Origin: Frankiales bacterium
GTDB lineage: Bacteria > Actinomycetota > Actinomycetes > JAFAQI01
DNA: 44,211 bases
Assembly (NCBI GenBank): GCA_025980325.1
Contig: JAICXQ010000014.1
Span: 1 to 44,211 of the forward strand
Direction of reading: 5' to 3'
A program made the position numbers and the translations under genes. Below, one piece after another: positions 1 to 9,546 of this stretch; positions within the stretch are counted from its first letter, which is position 1; each line of letters opens with the position of its first letter. The notes under the pieces were generated by a model. It did no database searches and had not been told where the DNA came from. It was given only the letters and a program-made list of their open reading frames with translations.

Positions 1-1379
1 AGCGTGAACCCGTCGTGTGCGGTGACGAAGTTGATCGACGCGAACGGCCGCCGTCCGTCGTCCTCGTAGAGATCGGAGGAGCCGGTCAGCCGGTAGGCGA
101 ACTCGGCGACCAGGGCATGCTCGCCGCGCCAGAAGTCGCGCACCGTGTCGCGGTACTTGCCGTTCCACTCGGTCCACAGCGGCGGGAAGCCGCCGACGTT
201 GTAACCGCCCTCCCCGACGTCCCAGGGCTCGGCGATCAGTTTCACTTGCGAGACAACGGGATCCTGCTGCACGAGGTCGAAGAACGCGGAGAGCCGGTCG
301 ACTTCGTGGAACTGGCGCGCGAGGGTCGAGGCGAGGTCGAACCGGAAGCCGTCGACATGCATCTCCAGGACCCAGTAGCGCAGCGAATCCATGATGAGTT
401 GCAGCACGTGCGGGTGCCGCATGAGCAGCGTGTTGCCGGTGCCCGTCGTGTCGTAGTAGTGCTCGGGATCGCCGTCGACGAGCCGGTAGTACGACGCGTT
501 GTCGATGCCGCGGAACGACAGCGTCGGCCCGAGATGGTTGCCCTCGGCGGTGTGGTTGTAGACGACGTCGAGGATCACTTCGAGGCCGGCCTCGTGCAGG
601 GCCTTCACCATCGTCTTGAATTCCTGCACCTGCTGCCCGAGCTGTCCCGAGGCGGCGTAGGCGTTGTGCGGCGCGAAGTAGCCGATGGTGTTGTAACCCC
701 AGTAGTTGCGCCGGCCTTGCGCGACGAGGTGACTGTCGTGCACGAACTGGTGCACGGGCATGAGCTCGACCGCGGTGACGCCGATCCGGGCGTAGTGGTC
801 GAGCATCACCGGGTGCGCGAGCGCGGTGTAGGTGCCGCGGATCTCCTCCGGGATCGCCGGATGGGTGTAGGTCAGGCCCTTGACGTGCGCCTCGTACACG
901 ACGGTCTCGTTGTACGGCGTGCGCGGATGCCGGTCGTTGTCCCAGTCGAAGAAGGGACTGATGACGACGGACTTCGGCATGTGCAGGGCCGAGTCGTCGC
1001 CGTTGAACGCGTCGTGGTCGTCGAAGCGGTAGCTGAAGCAGGCCTCGTCCCAGTCGACCTCGCCGTCGATCGCCTTCGCGTACGGATCGAGGAGCAGCTT
1101 GGCCGGGTTGCAGCGATGCCCATGCTTCGGCTCGTACGGTCCGTGCACGCGGTAGCCGTATCGCTGGCCCGGTCCGATGTTGGGCAGGTAGCCGTGCCAG
1201 ACGAAGGCGTCACGTTCCGGCAGCCGGACTCTGGTCTCGGTGCCGTCGTCGTCGAACAGGCATAGTTCGACCTTCTCCGCGACCTCGCTGAACACGGCGA
1301 AATTGGTGCCGCTGCCGTCGTACGTTGCCCCGAGCGGGTAGGCCGTTCCCGGCCAGACTCGTGCGGGGCTAGTCGGCAT
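1..1379 (-). CDS. glgX: Glycogen debranching enzyme GlgX (5' part; cut by window edge)
   Basis: This is an isoamylase-type enzyme of glycoside hydrolase family 13 that removes alpha-1,6 branches from glycogen or limit dextrins. The reverse-strand translation starts [20 protein letters not shown], followed by a CBM48-like beta-sandwich region ([20 protein letters not shown]). The GH13 catalytic signatures follow: DGFRFDLA with the nucleophile Asp near residue 348, IAEPWD with the acid Glu near 384, and TAHDGFTL near 456. About 459 residues are inside the window, against roughly 700 for a full GlgX, so the C-terminal third is missing. The ATG overlaps the stop of the upstream eRF1-like gene by 11 bases, which suggests translational coupling. 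The family call is secure; preference for glycogen over maltodextrin is inferred. Confidence 0.93.
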   Translation of the reverse strand, partial: MPTSPARVWPGTAYPLGATYDGSGTNFAVFSEVAEKVELCLFDDDGTETRVRLPERDAFVWHGYLPNIGPGQRYGYRVHGPYEPKHGHRCNPAKLLLDPYAKAIDGEVDWDEACFSYRFDDHDAFNGDDSALHMPKSVVISPFFDWDNDRHPRTPYNETVVYEAHVKGLTYTHPAIPEEIRGTYTALAHPVMLDHYARIGVTAVELMPVHQFVHDSHLVAQGRRNYWGYNTIGYFAPHNAYAASGQLGQQVQEFKTMVKALHEAGLEVILDVVYNHTAEGNHLGPTLSFRGIDNASYYRLVDGDPEHYYDTTGTGNTLLMRHPHVLQLIMDSLRYWVLEMHVDGFRFDLASTLARQFHEVDRLSAFFDLVQQDPVVSQVKLIAEPWDVGEGGYNVGGFPPLWTEWNGKYRDTVRDFWRGEHALVAEFAYRLTGSSDLYEDDGRRPFASINFVTAHDGFT

Positions 1380-2478
1380 AACGTAGCAATGCTCCAATAC
1401 CGTCGTTCGGCGACTGCTCGACACCCCCGGTGACGAACTGTACGTCGGCGCCGGTTCCCCACGCCGCGCGCAGTAGCAACTCGTCGAGTGGGGCCTCGAA
1501 GTGAGTGGTGAGGCCCATCGCGGTGAGGTCTTCCGGATCGAGTGCGACGTGCATCGGCTCCGGGCCGCCGTGACCGCGTTGGTTGCCGTCGCGGGCGTCG
1601 GTGAGGATCAGTGTTTGCACTTGGCCCTTCTGCAGCGCCTCGATCGTCTGGCGCGGGCCGTCGGCGGCGCGGTCGTGCTGGCCGCGCTGGGTGGCGAACG
1701 TGTCGAGCAACTCGATCGTGTCCGCGGCGACGCGGTCGTCGAGTGTCTTGAGAACCTCGGTCGCGATGACGTCCTCGGAGCCGTCGAGGTGCCGGCCGCC
1801 GCCTTTCACCGTGGTGAAGCGGTCGGCGAGGTCGCGCGGTAGATGTTGCGCGATGAGTTGGAGCGCGCGGTCGTCACCGCTCGCTGCGATGACTTTGGCG
1901 TCGATGTCACGCGCGACTTTGTCGATCAGGACGGCGACGTCGCGCGCGCTCTGCTCCCACGTCTCCTCGACGTCGTTGTCGTACCGCTTCGTCGCCCAGC
2001 CGCCGTGGGCCTTCGTCTTGCGTTGCGGGAATCGGTCGTTGTCGGTCCTCTCGGTCTGGTCCGGGTCCGGGCCGGAGGTGTAGGCGAGGACGTCGGCGCC
2101 GGTTCGGTCGGCGAGCACGACGATGTGCGGGATGCGTTGGCGCGTCAGCGCGTCGGCGAGCGGCACGAGCCGCGGCAGCGGGCCGACGGTGATCTCGTGG
2201 TCGGTGGGCGGCGGTTGGGGGAGTGACGTCGCGAGGTGGACAGTGCCGTGAGCGGCGACGAGGACCCGCGTACCGCCGTTGGTGTGGTCGCCTCGGTGGT
2301 TCGTGAGTGCCTCGATCGTCGCCTGATCGACGCTCTTGTCGGCGAGCTCGCGGACGATGTTCTTCCAGCGGGTCTCGAGCTGCGTGGCAGCGTCCTCGGT
2401 GTCACCGCGGGTGTTGAGGTAGATCGTCACGAACGGGCCGTCGACGGCGTAGAGCTTGGCAAGCGAGCGTGCATCCAT
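1369..2478 (-). CDS. Rv2629-like / bacterial archaeo-eukaryotic release factor (baeRF) family protein
   Basis: A 369-residue soluble protein resembling mycobacterial Rv2629 and the bacterial eRF1/Vms1-like (baeRF) families. The N-terminus ([20 protein letters not shown]) matches the family's opening strand and is followed by a helical segment and [16 protein letters not shown]. The middle carries the eRF1 domain-2-like [19 protein letters not shown], and a third alpha/beta domain ends in [10 protein letters not shown]. Known family members are linked to ribosome rescue or stress; the exact activity is not established, and I see no GGQ motif. The stop lies inside the glgX start, so the two are probably co-transcribed. 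The ATG at 2478 is the first in-frame start. No signal peptide is seen. Confidence 0.8.
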   Translation of the reverse strand: MDARSLAKLYAVDGPFVTIYLNTRGDTEDAATQLETRWKNIVRELADKSVDQATIEALTNHRGDHTNGGTRVLVAAHGTVHLATSLPQPPPTDHEITVGPLPRLVPLADALTRQRIPHIVVLADRTGADVLAYTSGPDPDQTERTDNDRFPQRKTKAHGGWATKRYDNDVEETWEQSARDVAVLIDKVARDIDAKVIAASGDDRALQLIAQHLPRDLADRFTTVKGGGRHLDGSEDVIATEVLKTLDDRVAADTIELLDTFATQRGQHDRAADGPRQTIEALQKGQVQTLILTDARDGNQRGHGGPEPMHVALDPEDLTAMGLTTHFEAPLDELLLRAAWGTGADVQFVTGGVEQSPNDGIGALLRYAD

Positions 2479-2544
2479 GCTTATGGAGTTGCCCCCGGTT
2501 GGCGGCGGTTATGCGATTCCGGTTGGCAATCGCACGTGGCGTCC

Positions 2545-5500
2545 TCACTCCAAGTCGCGCCGGTCCTCTGGGCCGCCGTCACCGATTCCCCCCGCGCCGC
2601 CACCGCCGCCGCCGCCGACCTCTCCACCCGGGTCGCCCTCGACGCACGACCCGCAGCCGCCTGATATGCGCGGGGGTTGGAAGGGCGGGCGGTAGCCTGG
2701 CATCCCTGACCAGTCTCGGGTGAGGAATCCCCGAAGAGCTCCCCACATGTTTCCGAACCAAGCGTCTCCCATCTTGGGGCCAACCCACTTGTCGAACCAA
2801 CCGAACACGTCGTACGGCACGCCGCCGAATCCGCCCAAGAGCTCGCGACCTGTCTCGACCTTCTCCTGCCCTTCTTTCTTCCGGGCAGCGGCCGCGCGCA
2901 GTGCTGCCAACCGCCGTTCGTGAAGCACGTGCAGGTGGTGTAGATGCGCCAGGTGCGCTTGATGGGCGGACATCTGGCCGTTGAGGTCGAAGTTGTTGAT
3001 CGGATCTTGGCAGGCATAGTCGTAGGCGTTGCAGCTTCCACCTGGAACCGGGTCCTGCTGCAGGAACCGTCCGAGTAGTGGGTCGTAGAGCCGAGCACCC
3101 ATGACTGTGAGGCCGCCCAGGTCGTCGCTCGACCGCTGCTTGGCTCCGAGCCAGCCGTAGCGAGTGTTAGCACCGGGGTTGGTGCCGAACTCGCCGTAGT
3201 CAGGCCCGATCGTTGCGGCGTTACCGGCCGTGTCCGTGGCGACAACGTCGCCGTGGAGGTTGGCATAGTCGTAGGTGGTAGCACCGGACTGGTCCACCGT
3301 TGCCGCGAGCCCGCCGTTCAGGTCGGTCACATTGGCCGTCCACTCCGACCCGTCCGCGGCTTCGGCGATCCAACTGGGAGAATCCGTTGAGTCGTCGTCG
3401 TAGTGGTTCGACTTGGTCGACGTCGTCGTCCCGCTCACAGCGGTCGTCCAGGTCCCGAGACGGCCGTTTGTGTCGAGACTCCAGGTTTGCGTCGTCGTGC
3501 CTTGGGTCTCGGTGTTGACCAAGTCGTTCGAGTAGTAGCCGAGAGTGATGCTTCCCCCGCTCGCGTCGGTCGCCGGGACGGTCGTGACACGGTCGAACGC
3601 GTCGTAGGTGAGGCTGGTGTCGTTCCCGCTCGCTTGGAGCCGGTCGGCCGCGTCGTACGTGTGCGTGGTGGTCGTCGTCGTGCCGGCGCCCGTGCACGCC
3701 GGTGATCCGGAAGTGGTGTACGGCGTCGTCGTGGAGGTGAGGCGGTTGCTGTCGGCGTCGTACGTGTACGTGCGAACGGCGCACGACCCGCCGGCCGGGG
3801 TGTCGCTCGCGCTGGTGAGCCGTCCGGCGTTGTCGTACAGATAGTCCTGGACACCAGTCGGTCCGGCGTGATGGATCCATTGGTCGTTGATGGACGACGT
3901 GGCGGTCTCGACCGGCGTGCTGTTGGCAGAGTTGAGGAAGGCGCTGCCGTTCTGAGTGTCGTAGAGCTGGACCGCTCGGATCGTCTCGTCGTACGTAAAC
4001 GTGCTCGTGACACCGTTGGGGTCGAGGCTGGAGGCAACGATTCCGTCGGCGTTGTAGCCCGCGGTGAAGCTGCCGGTGTAGACCTGTGTCCCGTTGTTCG
4101 AAACCGTGACCGTCTTTCCGGTCGCGAGTCCGCGGTGTTCACCGTTGGCGTCGTAGGTGTAGTCGCTCGTGACGTGTGCATCGGTCTTCTCGGTGATCAG
4201 ACCGGTCGAGGGGTCGAAGGTTCGTGTCGACGGGTTGGCGAGCCCGCCTGCGGCGCTCGTGTTCTCGTTGTAGCTCGTCACGCGACCGAAGTCGTCGTAG
4301 CCGGTGGAGTCGGCAGTGGTGCCGTTGCTTAGCTGGGTCGCCAGGCCGGTCGTCGCGTCGTAAGTGGTTGTTTGTGCCGGAACGGAGGCGCCCACACCGC
4401 CGCTCGTCGCCACCTGCTCGACGGTTGTCGCGTACGGATTGCCCGCCGGGAGCGCGCTGTTGAATCCGTACGTCGTCGTGGTGATCCGGGTGTCGGCCGT
4501 GTCGGTCCCTGAGATCTCGTCGACTTCGGTGGGCCGGTTGAGATAGTCGTAGGTCTTGTCGTAGGTAGTGAGGCTGCCGAGGCTGGTGTCCTTCGGCTCG
4601 GTCTTGCAGACGAGTTCGGCCCAGTCCGGCTGGTTGCCGCATGCGGCGTCCTGGCTGTTGGCGCCGACGGTGTAGTAGATGACGAGTTCGGTCCCGGCGG
4701 TCGTTCCGGCGGTGTCCGACGGCATCCGGGATTCGATCGGAAGGCCCGTGCCCGCGTCGTACCGGGTGATGTTCGTGATCTGGAGCCCGCTCGGATCGGC
4801 AACGGTCTTCATCGGTTCCCGGAACGTCCAGCCGGTGTTGTCGGTCGCCGAGAGTGCGTAATACGTGTCTGTCTGCCGGCGGTCGACTTCGCTCGTCGGT
4901 GTCGCGTTCGGCGACTGGCTCGCCGCGGTGTAGGTCGACGTGACGAGGTGTTCGGTGCCGCCCGCCGGGTGCCCGGTTTCGGCGCCGGTGTCGTAGCTGT
5001 AGTTGGTGTGCAGCCTGGCCTGTGTGGTTCCGCTGCCATTGGTGAGCGAGATCGTGTGCATGGGTCCGTACGTGTCGACGAGGTCGGATTGCCCGTCGGT
5101 GTTGAGCGCGTAGACGTTCGTCGTGGACAGCGCTTCGGCCGCCGCGGAGGATCCAGCGGGCAGCCAAGACGGCGGGCTGCTGGACAGTGCCTCCTCGCGG
5201 TTCGCGGCGCTGAGTTGGCGGGTGACGTTGCCACGAGTGTCGTACTCCGTCGTGGTGACGTGCCATCCGGCGGCACTGCTGCCGGAATAGTCCGCTCCGT
5301 TGACCACATGCGCGTCGGCGTCCAGGTAGTTGATCTGGCAGTCACGCAGATCACCCGAGCTGTTTGCCGGCACGGTGGCGTACGCAGGACAAACGGCGGT
5401 GCCACCGAGTCGTGACTCGGGAATGTCCGACTGGCCCCACGTCCCGACCGTCGCTGCGGTCACGTCCGGCCGGTACGAGGGGTTGTTGGTGTCGGCGGCC

Positions 5501-8500
5501 ACCGGGACGCCGTAGAGAACCGTCGTCATCTCGGTCCCGGAGGGCCCGCTGATGTGAGCCCGCTGAACGGTCGACAGCCGGTTGCTGCTGTCGTAGGCAA
5601 AGGTATAGCCGGCGAGCCCGGTCGGGGTGACGCCACTGAGCCGGCCGTTGCCGTCGTAGCTATATGTGGTCGGTCGGACCGGGCTCGTCGCCGAGCAGAC
5701 CGGTGCGGTGCTTGCCGCGACGTTGCGCGGGTCCCAGGCCTGGCTGAGCCGGCCGTTCGAGTCGTAGGTGTAGCAGGCCACATCGGTGGTCAGCGTTGCG
5801 TTGGAGTTGTTGCTGTACGTGTAGGTGATGGCGGTGACCCGGCCGGTCGCCGCGTCCGGCGTCGAGCTGCCGTCGCCGTATTTGAAGGTGAGCTTGAAGC
5901 AGCCGGCCTGCCACGTCGTGCAGGTCACACCGGGGGCGGCTACCTGCTCGGTGAGCACCCTGCCGGTCGTGTCGTACGTGTAGCTGGTGGATCCGGGTGC
6001 GACGGCCGGAGTGACGGAGTAGAGGCCAAATCGGTGTGGCGCGCCGACTGTGGGAGCGATGGTGTAGCCACCTGACGGCGCCGTGTGGAAGACGGTCGTG
6101 TTGCCGGCGCTGTCGCGAAGGCTGTAGACACCCGCGCCGGCGGCACCGATGCTGCTCGCGGTCAGAACCAGACCGCTGTTGCTGTCGTGGCCGGTCGGCA
6201 GCCAGATCGTCGAGTTCTTCTTGGCGAACAGAATCTTGGTGCCGTCGGCTGTGGCGATGCTGATCGACTTCCCGGTGTCGAGCACACCGACGTAGTCCGC
6301 GTTCGCAGCGTTGGTGGGCAGGCTCGTGATCCAGCCGGGGCCGAATGCGCCGACTTCAACGAGCGAGAAGTCGTCGAGAAAGATGCTCGCCGCCGCGCCG
6401 GCCTGGTCGAATCCTTGGACGATCCGCAGATCAGCATGCGTGGCCGTCGCGGGCACCGTGAACTGCACGCGGATTGGCTGCCACTGGTCGGTGGCTGTCG
6501 GCCGATTGCTGTCGACGACGCTGGTGGTGAAGTTGGCCTCGAGCCGTTCGCCAGAAGTGTTCGGCGGCGACAGACCGGACGCGGCCGGTACGTACTCGCG
6601 CGCGCTGGCGACGTACGTATGCCCGGGTTGCAGACCGAGGTTGAGGCCGGAGCCGCTTCCTGCGATATAGGCGAACGTGTTGGTATTGCTCGTGCCGCTC
6701 GCCTGGGTGATCTGCAGGCTGTCCGCGCCGCTGGTCGTGGGTGTAGTCGCGGACGCGAGCGTGACCCCGCCGGCGGTGAACGCGCTGCGATCGGCCTCGA
6801 CGTCTTGAGCGCTGACCGGGAGCAGGTCCGGCACGTTCGCCGGTGCCGGTGTTGTCTGCCGGCTGTTGAACGTGCGGCCCACCGAGAGGTCAGGGCCCGG
6901 TGTGTTGATCGAGACGTCTCCGGATGAGATGACGAAGTTCCCGGTCTGCAGATTCACGTTTCCGGGTCCCACAGATGCGGTGTCGGCGGAGCCGCCGTTC
7001 TGGTCGAGGATCAGCTGGACCGCGTCGCTGCATAGTGATCCGCTCGCGTTCGTGAAGCACGCTCGCACCCACACCGGTCCGTCGATTCCGCCGAGTGTCG
7101 ACGCGACGTCCCACGAGAGCACCGGCGGGATCGAGCTCGAAGAACCCGAGGTGAAGCTGACCGGCTGGCTCGTCGACGCACCGGCTTGGGTCAGGTAGCC
7201 GTCCGGGATGTTCGTGTACGTAGTCCCGCCGTCCTGGTTGTACTTGTAGGTGACGCTGGTGTAGCCGGGTGGCGCTTCGGATTGCAGTGAGACGGTGCCG
7301 GCGGTGTCGGCGCCGGCGTTCGGGCTGGTGATGTGCGCGCCGTCACCGAAGGAGTATTCGTATAGGCCGGAGACGTTGCCGGCCTTGTCGACCGCTTCGA
7401 CGTCGAGGGTGTGCCAGCCGGTCGGGGGTGTGAGCGTGAGCGTGTACGGGCTGGTCACGACGCCGGTTGACGTGGTCGGCGAGGTCGTGTCCCAGCCGTA
7501 GAGGAAGTGGTCGAGCCCACTGCCACCGGTGTCGGTCGCGGCGAAGGTGAACGAGCCCGCGCCGGTCGCGTCGGTCCAGACGTTTTCGGTGTAACTCGTC
7601 GAGGTGACAGTCGGCACGGACGGGACTTCGGTGTCGACGGTGAACTGGATGTAGTTCGACCACGTCAAACTCGTGTCGGTGCCATCGTCGCCGAACACAC
7701 GGATCGTGTACAGGTGACTTTCGAACAATTTGCCGGACGGCACGGTCACGCTCGCGGTCTGCCCGGAGGTGACGTAGCCGCTGTAGCCGGACCATTCCAA
7801 CGTCCCGCCGTAGTACACGTCGAACAGGCCGCGGACGCTGCCGCCGTCCGGGTCGGACACGGTCGCGGACAGCGTCGGCGTTGTGGTTTTGGTCCAGTAG
7901 CTCGACGGACCGGTGCCGGTGACCGGGGTCATCGTCGGGGTGCCTGGCGTGTTCGGATACGAGTTGTACGTGGTCGTGATGTAGGGGACGTGGCTGCTCG
8001 CGTCACCCGAGTCGAACCTCTTCCAATACAGGTCCGAGGTCTCACTCGCTGCGACCAGCGCGAGCCCGTAGTTGGTGTAAGTCCCGTTGACCCAGTCCTG
8101 CACGGTCGAGGTGATCGGGATCTCCTCCTGGGCCGCAGGGCAGCTGCTGCTGAACCCGTCGGCGAAGGTGAGGTGGGTGATGTAGGTCCCGTCGGCCGGC
8201 TTGTTCGTCCAGGTCGTGTTGGGGCTGAACCCGGACGGCAGCCGGTAGACGTCCATCTCGGTCGCGGTGCACGAGTACGACCAGATGTCGTAGAGCCGCA
8301 GGCCCGCGTAGGTCACGTCCTTGCCCGACACCGCCGAGAGGTTCACGTTCATGTACGACCGGGCGATGTCGGTGCCGCCGTTGAACGTGCCGACCCGCAA
8401 CTCGGTCGAGGTGTACTGCGAGGACGTGTAGTCGGCCTCCACCCAGGTGTCCGAACCCTCACCGAGCGCCACCGCCGGGTCGATCGTCACCGGGTAGACG

Positions 8501-9366
8501 ACCGACGGGTCGGACAGGAACTTCTGATCTGGCGTCAACGTCATCGTCGCGCCGCCACGGTGCGTCGTCACCTTGGTCGCAACGAGCTCGTGATGCAACG
8601 CGACGTCAGCGTGCGGGTCCCGCGTCGCGTCGAACATCTGCGGCGCGTCGCTGTGACCGACCATCTTGCCGTGCGCGTCCTTCAGCGTCAGCGAGCCGTC
8701 CGCGCCAGACGACAGCGACGCGCCGGACGCGTCCACCGGCAGCGTGAACTTGAGCGGCTTCGTCGGCCGTTGGGTCAGTACCAACGAGAACTCGAAACCG
8801 GTCCGGGTCGCCTGCGCGACGAGGTTCACCCCGGGCTGCACGTTCGGATACACCGCCGTGTCGCCGATCAACTGCGGCTTCGGCAGCGCGGTCGGCCAGT
8901 CGTAACCGAACGTCCCCTTCGCGCCGCCGACGTGCACGACCGGGCCACCGTGCGAACTGCCCTCCGACAGCGATACCGGCGCCGGCACCGCGGCCGGCCG
9001 CACGATGCCGCCCTGCTCCAGCAACGTCGTGTCCAGCTTCACCCAGCCGTGCGCACCCTGCACCCGGATCGGCGCGTTGAACGAGTCGGTCGTCATCGAC
9101 CCGTTCGGATTCACATAAGTCGTCGTCGTCGCATCCTCAAGCCCCGTCACCTCGACCCGGTGATGGAACTTGCGGGCCGCCAACAACGCCGACGCCTGAT
9201 TCGGCGCCGACTGCACGTCGACCACCGGCGGCTTCTGGGCGTGCGCGCTCACCGGAACGGCGAGCGCGGTGATGCCGCTGGCCACCGTCGCGCCGGCGAC
9301 CGGCAACACTAGACGGCGAACGAGGTTCGACCACGACTTACGGGCAGGAGTGGTTCCAGTGCGCAT
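2545..9366 (-). CDS. Giant secreted DNRLRE-domain / RHS-YD repeat protein
   Basis: A 2273-residue exported protein. Residues 1 to about 43 are a long signal peptide: basic n-region (RKSWSNLVRR), hydrophobic stretch, AHA cleavage site. Near residue 300 a DNRLRE-type module starts (SDTWVEADYTSSQ, ARSYMNVNLSAV). Ig-like or fibronectin-like segments follow to about 780, then an RHS entry region (GNVNLQTGNFVISSGDVSI, VGRTFNSRQ near 829) and many YD repeats (YTYDSNGRLS, TYSYDGNGRLSG, YLYDNAGRLTS). The RHS-associated core GARLYDPLLGRFLQQDP lies near 2090-2125. About 147 residues follow: a His/Arg-rich helix, a Trp-rich stretch and a Gly-rich tail. RHS proteins form a shell around a C-terminal cargo, often a toxin; I recognise no toxin fold here and see no immunity gene downstream. 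The likely SD is GGGGA, about 10 bases before the ATG. Confidence 0.9.
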   Translation of the reverse strand: MRTGTTPARKSWSNLVRRLVLPVAGATVASGITALAVPVSAHAQKPPVVDVQSAPNQASALLAARKFHHRVEVTGLEDATTTTYVNPNGSMTTDSFNAPIRVQGAHGWVKLDTTLLEQGGIVRPAAVPAPVSLSEGSSHGGPVVHVGGAKGTFGYDWPTALPKPQLIGDTAVYPNVQPGVNLVAQATRTGFEFSLVLTQRPTKPLKFTLPVDASGASLSSGADGSLTLKDAHGKMVGHSDAPQMFDATRDPHADVALHHELVATKVTTHRGGATMTLTPDQKFLSDPSVVYPVTIDPAVALGEGSDTWVEADYTSSQYTSTELRVGTFNGGTDIARSYMNVNLSAVSGKDVTYAGLRLYDIWSYSCTATEMDVYRLPSGFSPNTTWTNKPADGTYITHLTFADGFSSSCPAAQEEIPITSTVQDWVNGTYTNYGLALVAASETSDLYWKRFDSGDASSHVPYITTTYNSYPNTPGTPTMTPVTGTGPSSYWTKTTTPTLSATVSDPDGGSVRGLFDVYYGGTLEWSGYSGYVTSGQTASVTVPSGKLFESHLYTIRVFGDDGTDTSLTWSNYIQFTVDTEVPSVPTVTSTSYTENVWTDATGAGSFTFAATDTGGSGLDHFLYGWDTTSPTTSTGVVTSPYTLTLTPPTGWHTLDVEAVDKAGNVSGLYEYSFGDGAHITSPNAGADTAGTVSLQSEAPPGYTSVTYKYNQDGGTTYTNIPDGYLTQAGASTSQPVSFTSGSSSSIPPVLSWDVASTLGGIDGPVWVRACFTNASGSLCSDAVQLILDQNGGSADTASVGPGNVNLQTGNFVISSGDVSINTPGPDLSVGRTFNSRQTTPAPANVPDLLPVSAQDVEADRSAFTAGGVTLASATTPTTSGADSLQITQASGTSNTNTFAYIAGSGSGLNLGLQPGHTYVASAREYVPAASGLSPPNTSGERLEANFTTSVVDSNRPTATDQWQPIRVQFTVPATATHADLRIVQGFDQAGAAASIFLDDFSLVEVGAFGPGWITSLPTNAANADYVGVLDTGKSISIATADGTKILFAKKNSTIWLPTGHDSNSGLVLTASSIGAAGAGVYSLRDSAGNTTVFHTAPSGGYTIAPTVGAPHRFGLYSVTPAVAPGSTSYTYDTTGRVLTEQVAAPGVTCTTWQAGCFKLTFKYGDGSSTPDAATGRVTAITYTYSNNSNATLTTDVACYTYDSNGRLSQAWDPRNVAASTAPVCSATSPVRPTTYSYDGNGRLSGVTPTGLAGYTFAYDSSNRLSTVQRAHISGPSGTEMTTVLYGVPVAADTNNPSYRPDVTAATVGTWGQSDIPESRLGGTAVCPAYATVPANSSGDLRDCQINYLDADAHVVNGADYSGSSAAGWHVTTTEYDTRGNVTRQLSAANREEALSSSPPSWLPAGSSAAAEALSTTNVYALNTDGQSDLVDTYGPMHTISLTNGSGTTQARLHTNYSYDTGAETGHPAGGTEHLVTSTYTAASQSPNATPTSEVDRRQTDTYYALSATDNTGWTFREPMKTVADPSGLQITNITRYDAGTGLPIESRMPSDTAGTTAGTELVIYYTVGANSQDAACGNQPDWAELVCKTEPKDTSLGSLTTYDKTYDYLNRPTEVDEISGTDTADTRITTTTYGFNSALPAGNPYATTVEQVATSGGVGASVPAQTTTYDATTGLATQLSNGTTADSTGYDDFGRVTSYNENTSAAGGLANPSTRTFDPSTGLITEKTDAHVTSDYTYDANGEHRGLATGKTVTVSNNGTQVYTGSFTAGYNADGIVASSLDPNGVTSTFTYDETIRAVQLYDTQNGSAFLNSANSTPVETATSSINDQWIHHAGPTGVQDYLYDNAGRLTSASDTPAGGSCAVRTYTYDADSNRLTSTTTPYTTSGSPACTGAGTTTTTTHTYDAADRLQASGNDTSLTYDAFDRVTTVPATDASGGSITLGYYSNDLVNTETQGTTTQTWSLDTNGRLGTWTTAVSGTTTSTKSNHYDDDSTDSPSWIAEAADGSEWTANVTDLNGGLAATVDQSGATTYDYANLHGDVVATDTAGNAATIGPDYGEFGTNPGANTRYGWLGAKQRSSDDLGGLTVMGARLYDPLLGRFLQQDPVPGGSCNAYDYACQDPINNFDLNGQMSAHQAHLAHLHHLHVLHERRLAALRAAAARKKEGQEKVETGRELLGGFGGVPYDVFGWFDKWVGPKMGDAWFGNMWGALRGFLTRDWSGMPGYRPPFQPPRISGGCGSCVEGDPGGEVGGGGGGGAGGIGDGGPEDRRDLE

Positions 9367-9394
9367 GACAGGCTTCCCCGCTTCGACGACCGAT

Positions 9395-9492
9395 CCGGAT
9401 AAAGCGCAGCGACGACGATCCGTACCGGGCGGGATCGTCTTGGACGGGAAAGCTACGGAGTCTCGACGGCATCCGCAGCCGAATCATCAAAT
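9395..9492 (+). ncRNA. Possible GEMM-I-like (cyclic-di-GMP class I) riboswitch leader
   Basis: Three sequence blocks occur in the order and polarity expected for a GEMM-I aptamer: GGATAAAG at 9397-9404, GGACGGGAAAGCTACGG at 9442-9458 (compare the family's GGACGCAAAGC), and GGCATCCGCAGCCGAATC near 9468-9485 (compare GGTAGCCGGGTTGCCGA). Between the first two is a perfect 8-bp hairpin, GACGATCC (9414-9421) with GGATCGTC (9432-9439). The element sits 55 bases upstream of a secreted-protein gene, a common setting for this class. The block similarity is judged from memory, and several core positions differ (GGG where GC is usual), so it could be a divergent variant or a different structured leader. 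Confidence 0.42.
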
Positions 9493-9507
9493 TCCTGATG
9501 GCAGGCA

Positions 9508-9523
9508 GTCCGGTTAGCCGGAC
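9508..9523 (+). promoter_or_regulatory. Hairpin in the leader of the phosphoesterase gene
   Basis: A perfect GTCCGG-TTAG-CCGGAC stem-loop (6-bp stem, 4-nt loop) lies between the putative riboswitch and the Shine-Dalgarno site. No T-run follows, so it is not a classical terminator. It could serve as an expression platform or a protein-binding site. Confidence 0.35.
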
Positions 9524-9546
9524 TTGAGAGCAGTGAGGTGAAACCG

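Noticed and set aside
15-1265. Plus-strand open frame of 416 codons
   Set aside because: It is antisense to glgX, whose catalytic motifs are unmistakable; the plus-strand product is Val/Arg-rich with no domain.
3000-6900. Possible tandem DNA repeat array
   Set aside because: The recurring GTCGTA-type words are codons of the YD motif in a protein-level repeat; no constant period or spacer as in CRISPR or satellite DNA.
9538-9546. Earlier GTG start for the lipoprotein phosphoesterase
   Set aside because: The GTG lies within the SD-like GAGGTG that serves the ATG at 9547 with ideal spacing.
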